Shown here piece after piece: positions 7,050-13,870 of a stretch of 16,480 bases of DNA (position 1 is its first letter; each line of letters opens with the position of its first letter). The notes under the pieces were generated by a model. That model was not told the origin of the DNA. It searched no databases and saw only the letters and a list, made by a program, of their open reading frames with translations. The position numbers and the translations under genes are program-made. Location: positions 1 through 16,480 of the forward strand of contig DATCJY010000054.1 in NCBI GenBank assembly GCA_036562565.1, given 5' to 3'. Origin of the DNA: DATCJY01 sp036562565 (GTDB lineage: Bacteria; Bacteroidota; Bacteroidia; Flavobacteriales_D; Sanyastnellaceae).

Positions 7050-8489
7050 ATGGCCAGTCATACAGCTATTTCTACCCTGTTCGGGACAAAACCGATTGGA
7101 ACCGAAGTGAATGTAAAAGGTTGGGTGCGTACTTTCCGCAACGACCAATTCATTGCCGTTAACGATGGTTCCACCATCAAAACACTTCAGGTAGTAATCA
7201 AAAAAGAAAATTTTGATGATGCTACCTTGAAAAGAATCCAAACCGGTACCAGCATCTCGGCCACTGGAAAATTGGAAAAAAGTCTCGGAAAAGGACAAGA
7301 AATAGAACTGATTGCTGATACGCTTGAAATCTTGGGGGATTGCGATCCAACAGAATATCCTATCCAGATGAAGCGTCACACTTTGGAGTTCTTGCGAGAA
7401 AAAGCACACTTGCGTTTCCGAACCAACACCTTTGGTGCAGTATTCCGCTTGCGACACCATATGGCATTTGCCATCCACAAGTTTTTCAATGACCGTGGCT
7501 TCTTCTACCTGCACACACCTATTATTACTGCCAGTGATGCTGAAGGTGCCGGTGAAATGTTCCGTGTCACCAACCTCAAATTGGATGAAATCGCTAAAAC
7601 AGGTAAAGTAGATGACGCTGAGGATTTCTTCGGAAGAGCTACTAACCTTACTGTGAGCGGACAACTCGAAGGCGAATTGGGAGCTTTGGCGCTAGGCAAA
7701 ATATACACCTTCGGCCCAACCTTCCGAGCTGAAAACTCCAATACCAGCCGTCACCTTGCTGAGTTCTGGATGATTGAGCCTGAAATGGCCTTCTACGACA
7801 TCTATGACAACATGGATCTGGGTGAGGAGCTGCTCAAGTATTGTATCCAATACGCATTGGACAACTGCCGGGAAGACCTTGAGTTTTTACAAGAAAGAGA
7901 AATCAATGAAGACAAACAGAAGCCTGTGAACGAACGCCAGGTACTTCCTCTCATTGAGCGCCTCAAAGTGGTTTGGGAAAACAAATTCGAACGCATCACC
8001 TACACTGAGGCCATCGATATCCTTCTCAATTCTTCTCACTACAAGAAGAAGAAATTCAAGTTTGAAATAGCCTGGGGAAGTGATCTTCAAAGTGAGCACG
8101 AGCGTTACCTCGTTGAGAAGCACTTCCAACGACCGGTAATCATTACTGCTTACCCGAAGAAGATCAAATCATTCTATATGCGCAACAACGACCTCGATGC
8201 AAATGGCAGAGAAACCGTTGCTGCCATGGACATCTTGGTACCGGGAATTGGTGAAATCATCGGAGGCTCACAACGCGAAGAGCGCTACGATGTATTGGTT
8301 GAAAAATGTAAAGAGTTCAATATTCCGAATGAACACATCTGGTGGTACCTGGAGACTCGCAAATTTGGAACGGCTGTTCATTCCGGTTTCGGGTTGGGCT
8401 TTGAGCGCCTCATGATGTTCGTTACAGGTATGACCAATATTCGTGATGTGATTCCTTTTCCACGTTTCCCTCAAAATGCAGAGTTCTGA
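7050..8489 (+). CDS. asnS: Asparaginyl-tRNA synthetase
   Basis: A class IIb aminoacyl-tRNA synthetase that charges tRNA-Asn with asparagine in the cytoplasm. The 479 residues have an N-terminal OB-fold anticodon-binding domain (about 20-95: VKGWVRTFRNDQFIAVNDG) and a class II catalytic core. Motif 2 is FGPTFRAENSNTSRHLAEF (221-239), and motif 3 is GFGLGFERLMMFVTG (446-460) followed by NIRDVIPFPR (463-472). The protein ends, as is usual, a few residues after motif 3. The segment RATNLTVSGQLEGE (197-210) is typical of AsnRS rather than AspRS. The frame extends upstream to 6987, but the 21 extra codons lie in the promoter region and lack family likeness, so the ATG at 7050 is used. It is monocistronic and ends in a strong terminator shared with the convergent gene. 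Confidence 0.97.
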   Translation: MASHTAISTLFGTKPIGTEVNVKGWVRTFRNDQFIAVNDGSTIKTLQVVIKKENFDDATLKRIQTGTSISATGKLEKSLGKGQEIELIADTLEILGDCDPTEYPIQMKRHTLEFLREKAHLRFRTNTFGAVFRLRHHMAFAIHKFFNDRGFFYLHTPIITASDAEGAGEMFRVTNLKLDEIAKTGKVDDAEDFFGRATNLTVSGQLEGELGALALGKIYTFGPTFRAENSNTSRHLAEFWMIEPEMAFYDIYDNMDLGEELLKYCIQYALDNCREDLEFLQEREINEDKQKPVNERQVLPLIERLKVVWENKFERITYTEAIDILLNSSHYKKKKFKFEIAWGSDLQSEHERYLVEKHFQRPVIITAYPKKIKSFYMRNNDLDANGRETVAAMDILVPGIGEIIGGSQREERYDVLVEKCKEFNIPNEHIWWYLETRKFGTAVHSGFGLGFERLMMFVTGMTNIRDVIPFPRFPQNAEF

Positions 8490-8503
8490 TTCAAAACCCA
8501 TAT

Positions 8504-8537
8504 AAAAAAAGCCGCTTCATGATGAAGCGGCTTTTTT
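8504..8537. terminator. Bidirectional terminator between asnS and the lytic transglycosylase gene
   Basis: gccgcttca (8511-8519) pairs perfectly with tgaagcggc (8523-8531) around a three-base loop. Seven A residues precede the stem and six T residues follow it, so a U-tract is present whichever strand is transcribed. It lies 14 bases after the asnS stop and 21 bases beyond the end of the convergent gene, and should serve both. Confidence 0.92.
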
Positions 8538-8558
8538 ATTATCCTATAATTAATTGAA

Positions 8559-10199
8559 TCAGATTTCTTTAATCTTGATTTTTTGACCAATTGCAAGCTG
8601 GTTCTCCTTCAAACCTTTGTTGAGGCTTTTAATCTGGTTTACAGTTACACCTTTGCTGTTAGCAATCTTCGTGAGCGTATCGCCTTTCTGAATGGTGTAG
8701 TACTTGTACTGTGGTGTAGATGAACTTGACTGTGTCGTAGTTGCGTTGGCAGGCTTGGCCAACGGAGTTTTCTCATGATCCTGATAGTTATCCTCTTCAG
8801 CCGGCTCATTCTCTGACGCACTCATTGCTGTGGTCTCGCCCTCCACAGAAGTGGATGTATCTTGCTTCCGTTCTTTGGCTTCTACATACACCGTTTTTGT
8901 AACCATTGTTCGGATCTTCAGATTCTGACCTTTGTGAATGGTGTTGGACTTTAGATTATTCCACTTCTTTAGGTCAGTTACAGTCACTTTATACTTAGAA
9001 GCAATGGTTCCCAAGGACTCTCCTGATTTCACTGTATGAGTCTTCCAGCCCAGCTCTTTGATTTCCTTGGCCACGGTTCCTGAAGAAGAGCCATTGGTAG
9101 TAGAAGCATAGAGCGCTGCAGGTTCTTGGCGATAACCGCGGCTCTTCTCATACACGAGCTCTTCATTGCTCATGAACAAGCCCAATTTTTCAATTGGCAA
9201 TACGAGGTAATGTCTATGACCATTCTGAGGGATTTCTCTTAGTTTATAAGTCGCATTCAAGAATGCTATGTCATCCACAGGCATATCAATTATGGATGCA
9301 AGCGCTTCAAAATCCACCTTGTTCGTAACGGTAACAGTGTCTGTCTCAAAGAAAGTAGTAATGGGCTTCTGAGGATAGAGGTTGTATTCTGCAGCATGGT
9401 TCATCACATAATTCACAGCAATGAAAGCAGGAACATAACCTTGGGTTTCCTTAGGCAAGTATTCTTTGATAGCCCAGAAATCCCTCTTACCACCTGATCT
9501 ACGGATGGCTTTGTTCACGTTGCCAGGACCACTGTTGTAGGCTGCCAAAGCCAATTCCCAATTACCGAATGTCTTGTACAAGAATTTCAGATATTGACAA
9601 GCGGCCTCTGTAGACTTGTATGCATCAAAGCGTTCATCTTGGTAGCTGGTCACTTCCAGATTGTACATCTTTCCGGTAGAAACCATGAACTGCCATAAAC
9701 CTCCGGCACCCGCTCTGGAAATTGCAGATGGATTAAGTGCCGACTCCACGATGGCCAGGTATTTCATCTCTAATGGAATGCCATGTTTGGCCAATTTTTC
9801 CTCAATCATCGGAAAATAGAGCTGGGACATACCCAGCACTTTGGTAGTGATATCACGTCTGCGCACGGCATATAAATCGATAAAGCCTTGAACAGTGCTG
9901 TTATAAGTCAACTCAAACGGAGTATTTCTGTCCAATACTTCCATGCGGGCGCGCACTACTTCAGCAGGGAAAGTTGGAATCTCCTCTTCTCGGTAGTTGT
10001 AAGCATTTAGGAAGTCTTTATCCGTTGAGAAACAATAGTGGTTGGTATAACTGGAAACCAGCATCCTGTCAATTTCCATCAGCTCGGGATCATCCGGCTG
10101 CAGTGTTCTAAAATTGTTAGGGATGGAGTCCTTAGGTGTTGATGCCTTACCGGCAAAAACCAATAAAGCAGCAACAACTGAGAGCATTGTTTTTTTCAT
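8559..10199 (-). CDS. mltD: MltD-like membrane-bound lytic transglycosylase with two LysM domains
   Basis: The enzyme cleaves the MurNAc-GlcNAc bond of peptidoglycan, forming 1,6-anhydroMurNAc, in the periplasm. The 546-residue product has an N-terminal signal sequence (MKKTMLSVVAALLVFAGKAS) without a convincing lipobox. The SLT domain covers about 130-260: catalytic Glu152 in AIVESALNPSA, then SRAGAGGLWQFM (161-172) and LAAYNSGPGNVNKAI (218-232). LysM domains at about 387-430 (HTVKSGESLGTIASKYKV) and 500-544 (YYTIQKGDTLTKIANSKGV) bind glycan. They are joined by a Ser/Thr/Glu-rich linker (445-495) that looks disordered. The order SLT-LysM-LysM matches MltD. It appears monocistronic: a terminator separates it from tatA upstream, and the bidirectional terminator follows it. 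Confidence 0.93.
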   Translation of the reverse strand: MKKTMLSVVAALLVFAGKASTPKDSIPNNFRTLQPDDPELMEIDRMLVSSYTNHYCFSTDKDFLNAYNYREEEIPTFPAEVVRARMEVLDRNTPFELTYNSTVQGFIDLYAVRRRDITTKVLGMSQLYFPMIEEKLAKHGIPLEMKYLAIVESALNPSAISRAGAGGLWQFMVSTGKMYNLEVTSYQDERFDAYKSTEAACQYLKFLYKTFGNWELALAAYNSGPGNVNKAIRRSGGKRDFWAIKEYLPKETQGYVPAFIAVNYVMNHAAEYNLYPQKPITTFFETDTVTVTNKVDFEALASIIDMPVDDIAFLNATYKLREIPQNGHRHYLVLPIEKLGLFMSNEELVYEKSRGYRQEPAALYASTTNGSSSGTVAKEIKELGWKTHTVKSGESLGTIASKYKVTVTDLKKWNNLKSNTIHKGQNLKIRTMVTKTVYVEAKERKQDTSTSVEGETTAMSASENEPAEEDNYQDHEKTPLAKPANATTTQSSSSTPQYKYYTIQKGDTLTKIANSKGVTVNQIKSLNKGLKENQLAIGQKIKIKEI

Positions 10200-10253
10200 G
10201 ATTTCCTGGTTTTCCTTGGTGGTTATCGCTTACCGGTGGGCAAGCTACTGCGA

Positions 10254-10283
10254 CCAATTTAATAACTAATAATACGGTCACAA
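10254..10283 (-). promoter_or_regulatory. Candidate promoter for the lytic transglycosylase gene
   Basis: On the minus strand, TTG (10283-10281) is followed after 19 bases by TAAATTGG (10261-10254), one mismatch from TAnnTTTG, at the expected Bacteroidetes spacing. The leader would be about 50 bases. The AT-rich stretch from here to about 10364 holds nothing else I can recognise. Confidence 0.35.
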
Positions 10284-10364
10284 GTTGTTTAAAGTTTCAT
10301 TCACATTTCCGACAAGCCCAATTGCTTTTATCAACATAGTTTTCCTAAAAAAACAAGCGCCCTG

Positions 10365-10414
10365 AAATAAAAAATTCCACTCTCCTCCGAAAAAAAATCG
10401 GAAGAGAATGGAAT
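10365..10414 (-). terminator. Terminator of tatA
   Basis: Bases 10374-10390 and 10398-10414 form a long stem (attcca, tctc and tccga pairing with tggaat, gaga and tcgga, interrupted by two single mismatches) around an A/T loop. Read on the minus strand it is followed by a T-rich tract (10374-10365). It lies about 60 bases past the tatA stop and insulates the downstream transglycosylase gene. Confidence 0.72.
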
Positions 10415-10473
10415 GTGAATATCGTAATAGGAACGCCCCCAGACCTTACCGGACTGGTAAACCTTTGTTCGGA

Positions 10474-10647
10474 TTATTGTTGGCTCTCCGGCTTAGAAGA
10501 ATCAGAAGTTTCTCCTTTGCTGGCATCCTTGAATTCCTTCATACCTTTTCCCAAACCTCGCATCAATTCAGGAATTTTCTTACCTCCAAATAGAAGAAGG
10601 ATAATAACCAGAATGACGATGATTTCGGTAGCACCTAATTTTCCCAT
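10474..10647 (-). CDS. tatA: Sec-independent translocase protein TatA/TatE family
   Basis: A 57-residue protein read on the minus strand from the ATG at 10647. TatA oligomers, with TatC, form the pore that moves folded proteins with twin-arginine signals across the inner membrane. The sequence starts MGKLGATEIIVILVIILLLF, a single N-terminal membrane helix with the polar residue Glu8 typical of the family. The conserved FGGKKIPELMRGLGKGMKEF (20-39) follows, with the FG hinge and amphipathic helix, then a short acidic/Ser-rich tail. The length fits small TatA proteins of Bacteroidota. No tatC is in the window. It has its own candidate promoter (10688-10695) and a terminator downstream, so it is likely a single-gene unit lying between panC and the transglycosylase gene. 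Confidence 0.93.
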   Translation of the reverse strand: MGKLGATEIIVILVIILLLFGGKKIPELMRGLGKGMKEFKDASKGETSDSSKPESQQ

Positions 10648-10687
10648 GATCTTGTTTTATTAAAGCTCTTGTGATGTTTGAGCTGCG

Positions 10688-10695
10688 CAAAAGTA
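10688..10695 (-). promoter_or_regulatory. Candidate -7 element for tatA
   Basis: The minus strand reads TACTTTTG followed by CGC, a perfect TAnnTTTG, about 40 bases before the tatA ATG and between the panC stop and tatA. No TTTG is found at the -33 distance. Confidence 0.45.
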
Positions 10696-10738
10696 ACGCA
10701 ATTGCCCTTTTCTATACGGGTAAGGCTCTAATATTTTG

Positions 10739-11584
10739 TTATAGGAACATATTATCTATTAGCCGCACCTCACCTACATAAGCTGCAACCAGTGCAATAG
10801 GACGCTGTACCCCCTCCCATTGAATAACAGGCTCGAATGTATCAGCTTCTACAATCGTCAGGTACTCGACCTTGATACCGGCTTGCTCCATGTGTGCTTT
10901 GCCCAGAGCAATTATTTCTTCAGGACTTTTCTGGCGTCCTGCATCCCGCATAGCAAAGAGTGCAGCGCTAATAGCAGTAGCCTGCTTTTTCTGCGATTCA
11001 CTGAGGCGCATGTTGCGGCTACTCATGGCTAACCCGCTCTCTTCGCGGATCAGTGGAGAGCCAATCACTTTCACCGGAAGGCCTTCATACTCCGTCATTT
11101 TTCGAATCAAAGAAAGCTGTTGAAAATCTTTCTCTCCGAAATAAGCCTCATCAGGCTTGACAATCTCAAATAATTTTTTGACAACCGTGAGAACACCATC
11201 GAAATGGCCTGGCCTGAAATCACCTTCCAACGTACGGGACAACAATCCGAAATCCCAAGAATCCTTGTACATAGTAGGGTACATCTCCTCCACCGAAGGA
11301 AAGAAAATAGCATCGCAGCCGGCAGCGGCCAGCAAGTCTCGGTCTTTCTCAAAAGTGCGCGGATAATGCTTCAAATCCTCCGGATTGTTGAACTGTGTGG
11401 GATTGACAAAGATGGACACCACTACGATATCGCAACTGGTCTTCGCTCGCCTGATAAGCGATACATGCCCTTCATGCAATGCCCCCATAGTTGGAACAAA
11501 GCCAATTTTGGCGTTATGAGACGTCCTTTGGAGTGCAATCCAACCTTGGATTTCACTAATATGCTTAAATACAACGGGTAACAC
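10739..11584 (-). CDS. panC: Pantothenate synthetase (pantoate--beta-alanine ligase)
   Basis: It joins pantoate and beta-alanine, using ATP, to make pantothenate in coenzyme A synthesis; cytoplasmic. The 281 residues show the family motifs: VPTMGALHEGHVSLIRRA (30-47) with the HIGH-like HEGH at 37-40, VSIFVNPTQF (56-65), the GHFDGV pantoate-site segment (126-131), YFGEKDFQQL (148-157), and SGLAMSSRN (183-191), the KMSKS-like loop. The start is a GTG at 11584. An in-frame stop lies only a few codons upstream and no ATG is available nearby, while the normal family N-terminus begins right after this codon. It is divergent from the glycogen-synthase-like gene, with promoters in the 106-base gap. 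The downstream neighbour is tatA, not panD. Confidence 0.96.
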   Translation of the reverse strand: MLPVVFKHISEIQGWIALQRTSHNAKIGFVPTMGALHEGHVSLIRRAKTSCDIVVVSIFVNPTQFNNPEDLKHYPRTFEKDRDLLAAAGCDAIFFPSVEEMYPTMYKDSWDFGLLSRTLEGDFRPGHFDGVLTVVKKLFEIVKPDEAYFGEKDFQQLSLIRKMTEYEGLPVKVIGSPLIREESGLAMSSRNMRLSESQKKQATAISAALFAMRDAGRQKSPEEIIALGKAHMEQAGIKVEYLTIVEADTFEPVIQWEGVQRPIALVAAYVGEVRLIDNMFL

Positions 11585-11609
11585 CGATTTTTATGAAAAT
11601 ATGTGGCGC

Positions 11610-11617
11610 CAAAGCTA
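11610..11617 (-). promoter_or_regulatory. Candidate -7 element for panC
   Basis: The minus strand reads TAGCTTTG, a perfect TAnnTTTG, followed by GCG, 25 bases before the panC GTG. The -33 region is AT-rich with no TTTG. It faces away from a second -7 element 32 bases off that serves the opposite gene. Confidence 0.45.
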
Positions 11618-11621
11618 ATTG

Positions 11622-11657
11622 TTTGGAAATATGATTAAAGATTTATATCTACATTTG
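11622..11657 (+). promoter_or_regulatory. Candidate promoter for the glycogen-synthase-like / DUF4270 / glmS unit
   Basis: TACATTTG at 11650-11657, followed by CG, is a perfect match to TAnnTTTG. An upstream TTTG (11622-11625) is 24 bases away, slightly longer than the usual 19-21. The leader to the ATG at 11691 would be about 30 bases. Confidence 0.5.
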
Positions 11658-11690
11658 CGTTTCTTTTACAGTAAGAGCTTATAGAAATTT

Positions 11691-12521
11691 ATGAGTAATA
11701 AAACAAAGATTCTATACGTATCGCAGGAAATTCTCCCCTTCTCAGCTGAAACTACTACTTCACAAAGTAGTCGTTTCCTTCCTCAAATGGTACATGAAGG
11801 TGGCAAAGAAACGCGAATATTCATGCCACGTTATGGTAAAATCAATGAACGCAGACATCAGTTGCATGAGGTCATTCGCTTGAGCGGTATGAATCTTATT
11901 GTCAATGATAGCGACCACCCATTGATTATCAAAGTGGCGAGCATCCCTCAAATCCGACTTCAAGTTTATTTCATAGATAATCAGGAATTCTTCCACAGAA
12001 AGGCGTTCTTCCATGATGAAGAAGGAAATCTGTTCCCTGATAACGATGTGCGCATGATATTTTTCACCAAAGGCGTTTTGGAAACAGTGAAAAAACTCGG
12101 CTGGGCTCCGGACATCATCCACTGCCACGGTTGGTTCACGTCACTTATGCCTTTGTATGTGAAGAAACTTTACAAGCGCGACCCTTATTTCGCTGATACG
12201 AAAATTGTTACATCGCTTTACGATGACACTTTCAAAGGAAGTCTCGATAAGAAATTGATTGAAAAAATCGCGTTTGACACTTTGAAAACTGAGGACATGA
12301 GCGTGATTAGCACTCCTAACTACAATAACCTCGCGAAGCTTGCATTGCAATACTCCGATGCCGCAATCATCGGTGACCAAAATGTGAGCAATGAGCTGGA
12401 GAAATACTGCGTAAGCAACGACATTCCGGTGCTCAAGCAGTATGAGGAAAGCGACTACCTAAGTGCGATTGACGAATTCTATGATTCGGTTGTGTTGGGA
12501 AAGACGGAACTTGTTGACTAA
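11691..12521 (+). CDS. Glycogen/starch synthase-like protein, N-terminal (GT5) domain only
   Basis: The 276 residues resemble the N-terminal Rossmann domain of glycogen synthases (GT5 family): KILYVSQEILPFS at the start, RIFMPRYGKINERRHQLHEV (42-61), YFIDNQEFFHRKA (93-105), FFTKGVLETVKKLGWAPDII (124-143), then HCHGW at 144-148, where true enzymes have a HxHDW-like motif. A complete GlgA is about 470-490 residues, with a second domain that carries the catalytic acidic residues and much of the ADP-glucose site; that domain is absent and the stop is clean. The usual K(T/V)GGL glucan/nucleotide motif near residue 15-20 is replaced by PFSAETTTS. Glycogen synthase activity is therefore unlikely. 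A regulatory or partner-dependent role is possible. It is first in a unit with the DUF4270 gene (4-base gap) and glmS. Confidence 0.85.
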   Translation: MSNKTKILYVSQEILPFSAETTTSQSSRFLPQMVHEGGKETRIFMPRYGKINERRHQLHEVIRLSGMNLIVNDSDHPLIIKVASIPQIRLQVYFIDNQEFFHRKAFFHDEEGNLFPDNDVRMIFFTKGVLETVKKLGWAPDIIHCHGWFTSLMPLYVKKLYKRDPYFADTKIVTSLYDDTFKGSLDKKLIEKIAFDTLKTEDMSVISTPNYNNLAKLALQYSDAAIIGDQNVSNELEKYCVSNDIPVLKQYEESDYLSAIDEFYDSVVLGKTELVD

Positions 12522-12525
12522 TCGA

Positions 12526-13848
12526 ATGAAGAATTTATCCCATCCAGTAAATAGCCTCAAGAAATTGAGGCTATTTGCCATTTTAGTTGCTGCTGTTGTC
12601 GGCTTAGCATCTTGCACCAAACCCGAAACGGGAATTGGTGAAAGCATCCAGCCGGCCGAAGATTTGCTCTACGCTTATCAAACAGACACAACCACTCTGT
12701 TTGCAAAAACTGTAGCCGTTGATTCCATAGCGAGCGACTTCTACAGCAACGTCATGATTGGCAACTACGTGGACGATAAATTTGGTGCAGTGCAGACTAC
12801 AGGGGTACTGCAGTTCATTCCGTCAACAAGTAAACCAAGATTCAACAATGTCATTCGGATCGACTCTGTAGTGCTATCACTGGTTTATCAAAATGCAGTG
12901 TATGGTAAGAATGTCCCGATGTATTTCAACGTCAATGAAGTTACCGAATTGCTGGACTATTCCAAGACTTACTACACCAATTCAGTCATTCAGACGGCAC
13001 CTCAAAACTTGATAAAAGCGGGAATGGAGATTTTAGACCCCAAACCGGAAGCTGCATCCGGCACCAACACAATTACTCCTGCTCTACGTCTCCACCTGCA
13101 TCATTCTCTAGCCGAAAAGCTCATGAACGCGGATACAACCATCCTCGACAATTCGGCTCAATTCAAAGAATTCTTTGGTGGTCTCGCCATTCACTCTGAG
13201 ACCATGGATGGCCAAGTGATTAACTATTTACCCTATGACCCGGCCACACGATTGACGATTTACTACGCTTCAGCAGGTGACACTGCGGAAGTACTCAACT
13301 CCAGCGATTTTATTGTATCCCGCTCCAATTGCAAAGCATTTACGCTCATCAATAGGCAATACAACGGTACAGCTCTTGCTCCTTTGCAACAAGGTGATGC
13401 CGTGGACGGCAGCCATTATTGCTACTTGCAATCAGCTGGCGGCACCCGGGTGGCCATTGACTTGAAAAACACCAAATGGCTCAATCAATTTGAAGGTGTG
13501 ACCATCAATCGTGCTGAGTTAATCATTCCCTATGACAACTCTGAAAAACACGCTCCCATAGGCTCCGTGCTCGTGGTTTATAAAGAGCCCGGTCAATCAT
13601 TCTTTACTGAAACCCAATCAGGAGGCAACGTAAATGTTTCTACCGGATTGTACCGCATTAATATCACCAATCACTTGCAGAATTATCTCAAGGGAGATAT
13701 CGCCTCTGATGAGATTTATATTCAACCAGTATTTACTTTAGCTCAGTATACCAACTCATGGTCGGTGGCAAGATCATTGCTGCACGGACCACAGTTCAGT
13801 GATGACATCAAGCAGAACATGCGCTTGGTAATTACATATTCCTATTAA
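12526..13848 (+). CDS. DUF4270 family lipoprotein
   Basis: From the ATG at 12526 the product has 440 residues. It begins with a lipoprotein signal: basic SLKKLR, hydrophobic LFAILVAAVVG, and the lipobox LASC (27-30) with lipidated Cys30. The following text (IGNYVDDKFGAVQTTGVLQF, then IDSVVLSLVYQNAVYG, and VTELLDYSKTYYTNS) is characteristic of DUF4270, a Bacteroidota family of unknown function. No catalytic motif is visible, and a predominance of beta structure is likely. The frame extends upstream to 12463, but that part overlaps the preceding gene, so 12526 is used. It sits four bases after the glycogen-synthase-like gene and 22 before glmS. Its 5' codons contain a strong hairpin (12549-12576). 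It probably sits in the outer or inner membrane facing the periplasm or surface. Confidence 0.88.
   Translation: MKNLSHPVNSLKKLRLFAILVAAVVGLASCTKPETGIGESIQPAEDLLYAYQTDTTTLFAKTVAVDSIASDFYSNVMIGNYVDDKFGAVQTTGVLQFIPSTSKPRFNNVIRIDSVVLSLVYQNAVYGKNVPMYFNVNEVTELLDYSKTYYTNSVIQTAPQNLIKAGMEILDPKPEAASGTNTITPALRLHLHHSLAEKLMNADTTILDNSAQFKEFFGGLAIHSETMDGQVINYLPYDPATRLTIYYASAGDTAEVLNSSDFIVSRSNCKAFTLINRQYNGTALAPLQQGDAVDGSHYCYLQSAGGTRVAIDLKNTKWLNQFEGVTINRAELIIPYDNSEKHAPIGSVLVVYKEPGQSFFTETQSGGNVNVSTGLYRINITNHLQNYLKGDIASDEIYIQPVFTLAQYTNSWSVARSLLHGPQFSDDIKQNMRLVITYSY
12549..12576 (+). repeat. Perfect 12-bp inverted repeat with GAAA loop inside the DUF4270 signal-peptide codons
   Basis: aaatagcctcaa (12549-12560), loop gaaa, ttgaggctattt (12565-12576); a G-U pair can extend the stem by one. 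It starts 23 bases after the A of the ATG and encodes residues 8-17 of the signal sequence. A GNRA tetraloop closes it. It resembles a terminator or attenuator stem but has only a short T run (tttt at 12581-12584) several bases beyond. Confidence 0.85.
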
Positions 13849-13870
13849 GGGTAAAAAAGTTCGATTTAAG

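Noticed and set aside
7035..7664. A 209-codon minus-strand frame antisense to asnS
   Set aside because: It lies wholly over well-conserved asnS coding sequence, has no recognisable domain and no promoter of its own. It is a codon-pattern shadow.
10408..10663. Two plus-strand frames (61 and 82 codons) near 10408-10663
   Set aside because: Both are antisense to tatA, whose membrane helix, FG hinge and amphipathic helix are unmistakable, and they begin inside the tatA terminator region.
11204..11581. A 125-codon plus-strand frame opposite panC
   Set aside because: panC motifs on the other strand fully explain the sequence; the plus-strand translation is low in recognisable features.
11691..12521. 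Treating the short glycogen-synthase-like gene as a frameshifted pseudogene
   Set aside because: The following sequence holds no remnant of a second glycosyltransferase domain; the next gene starts four bases later and is intact, so the short form appears to be the native length.
13849..13870. Possible glmS ribozyme or riboswitch ahead of glmS
   Set aside because: The gap is only 22 bases, far too short for the ribozyme, and this regulatory element belongs mainly to Gram-positive bacteria.
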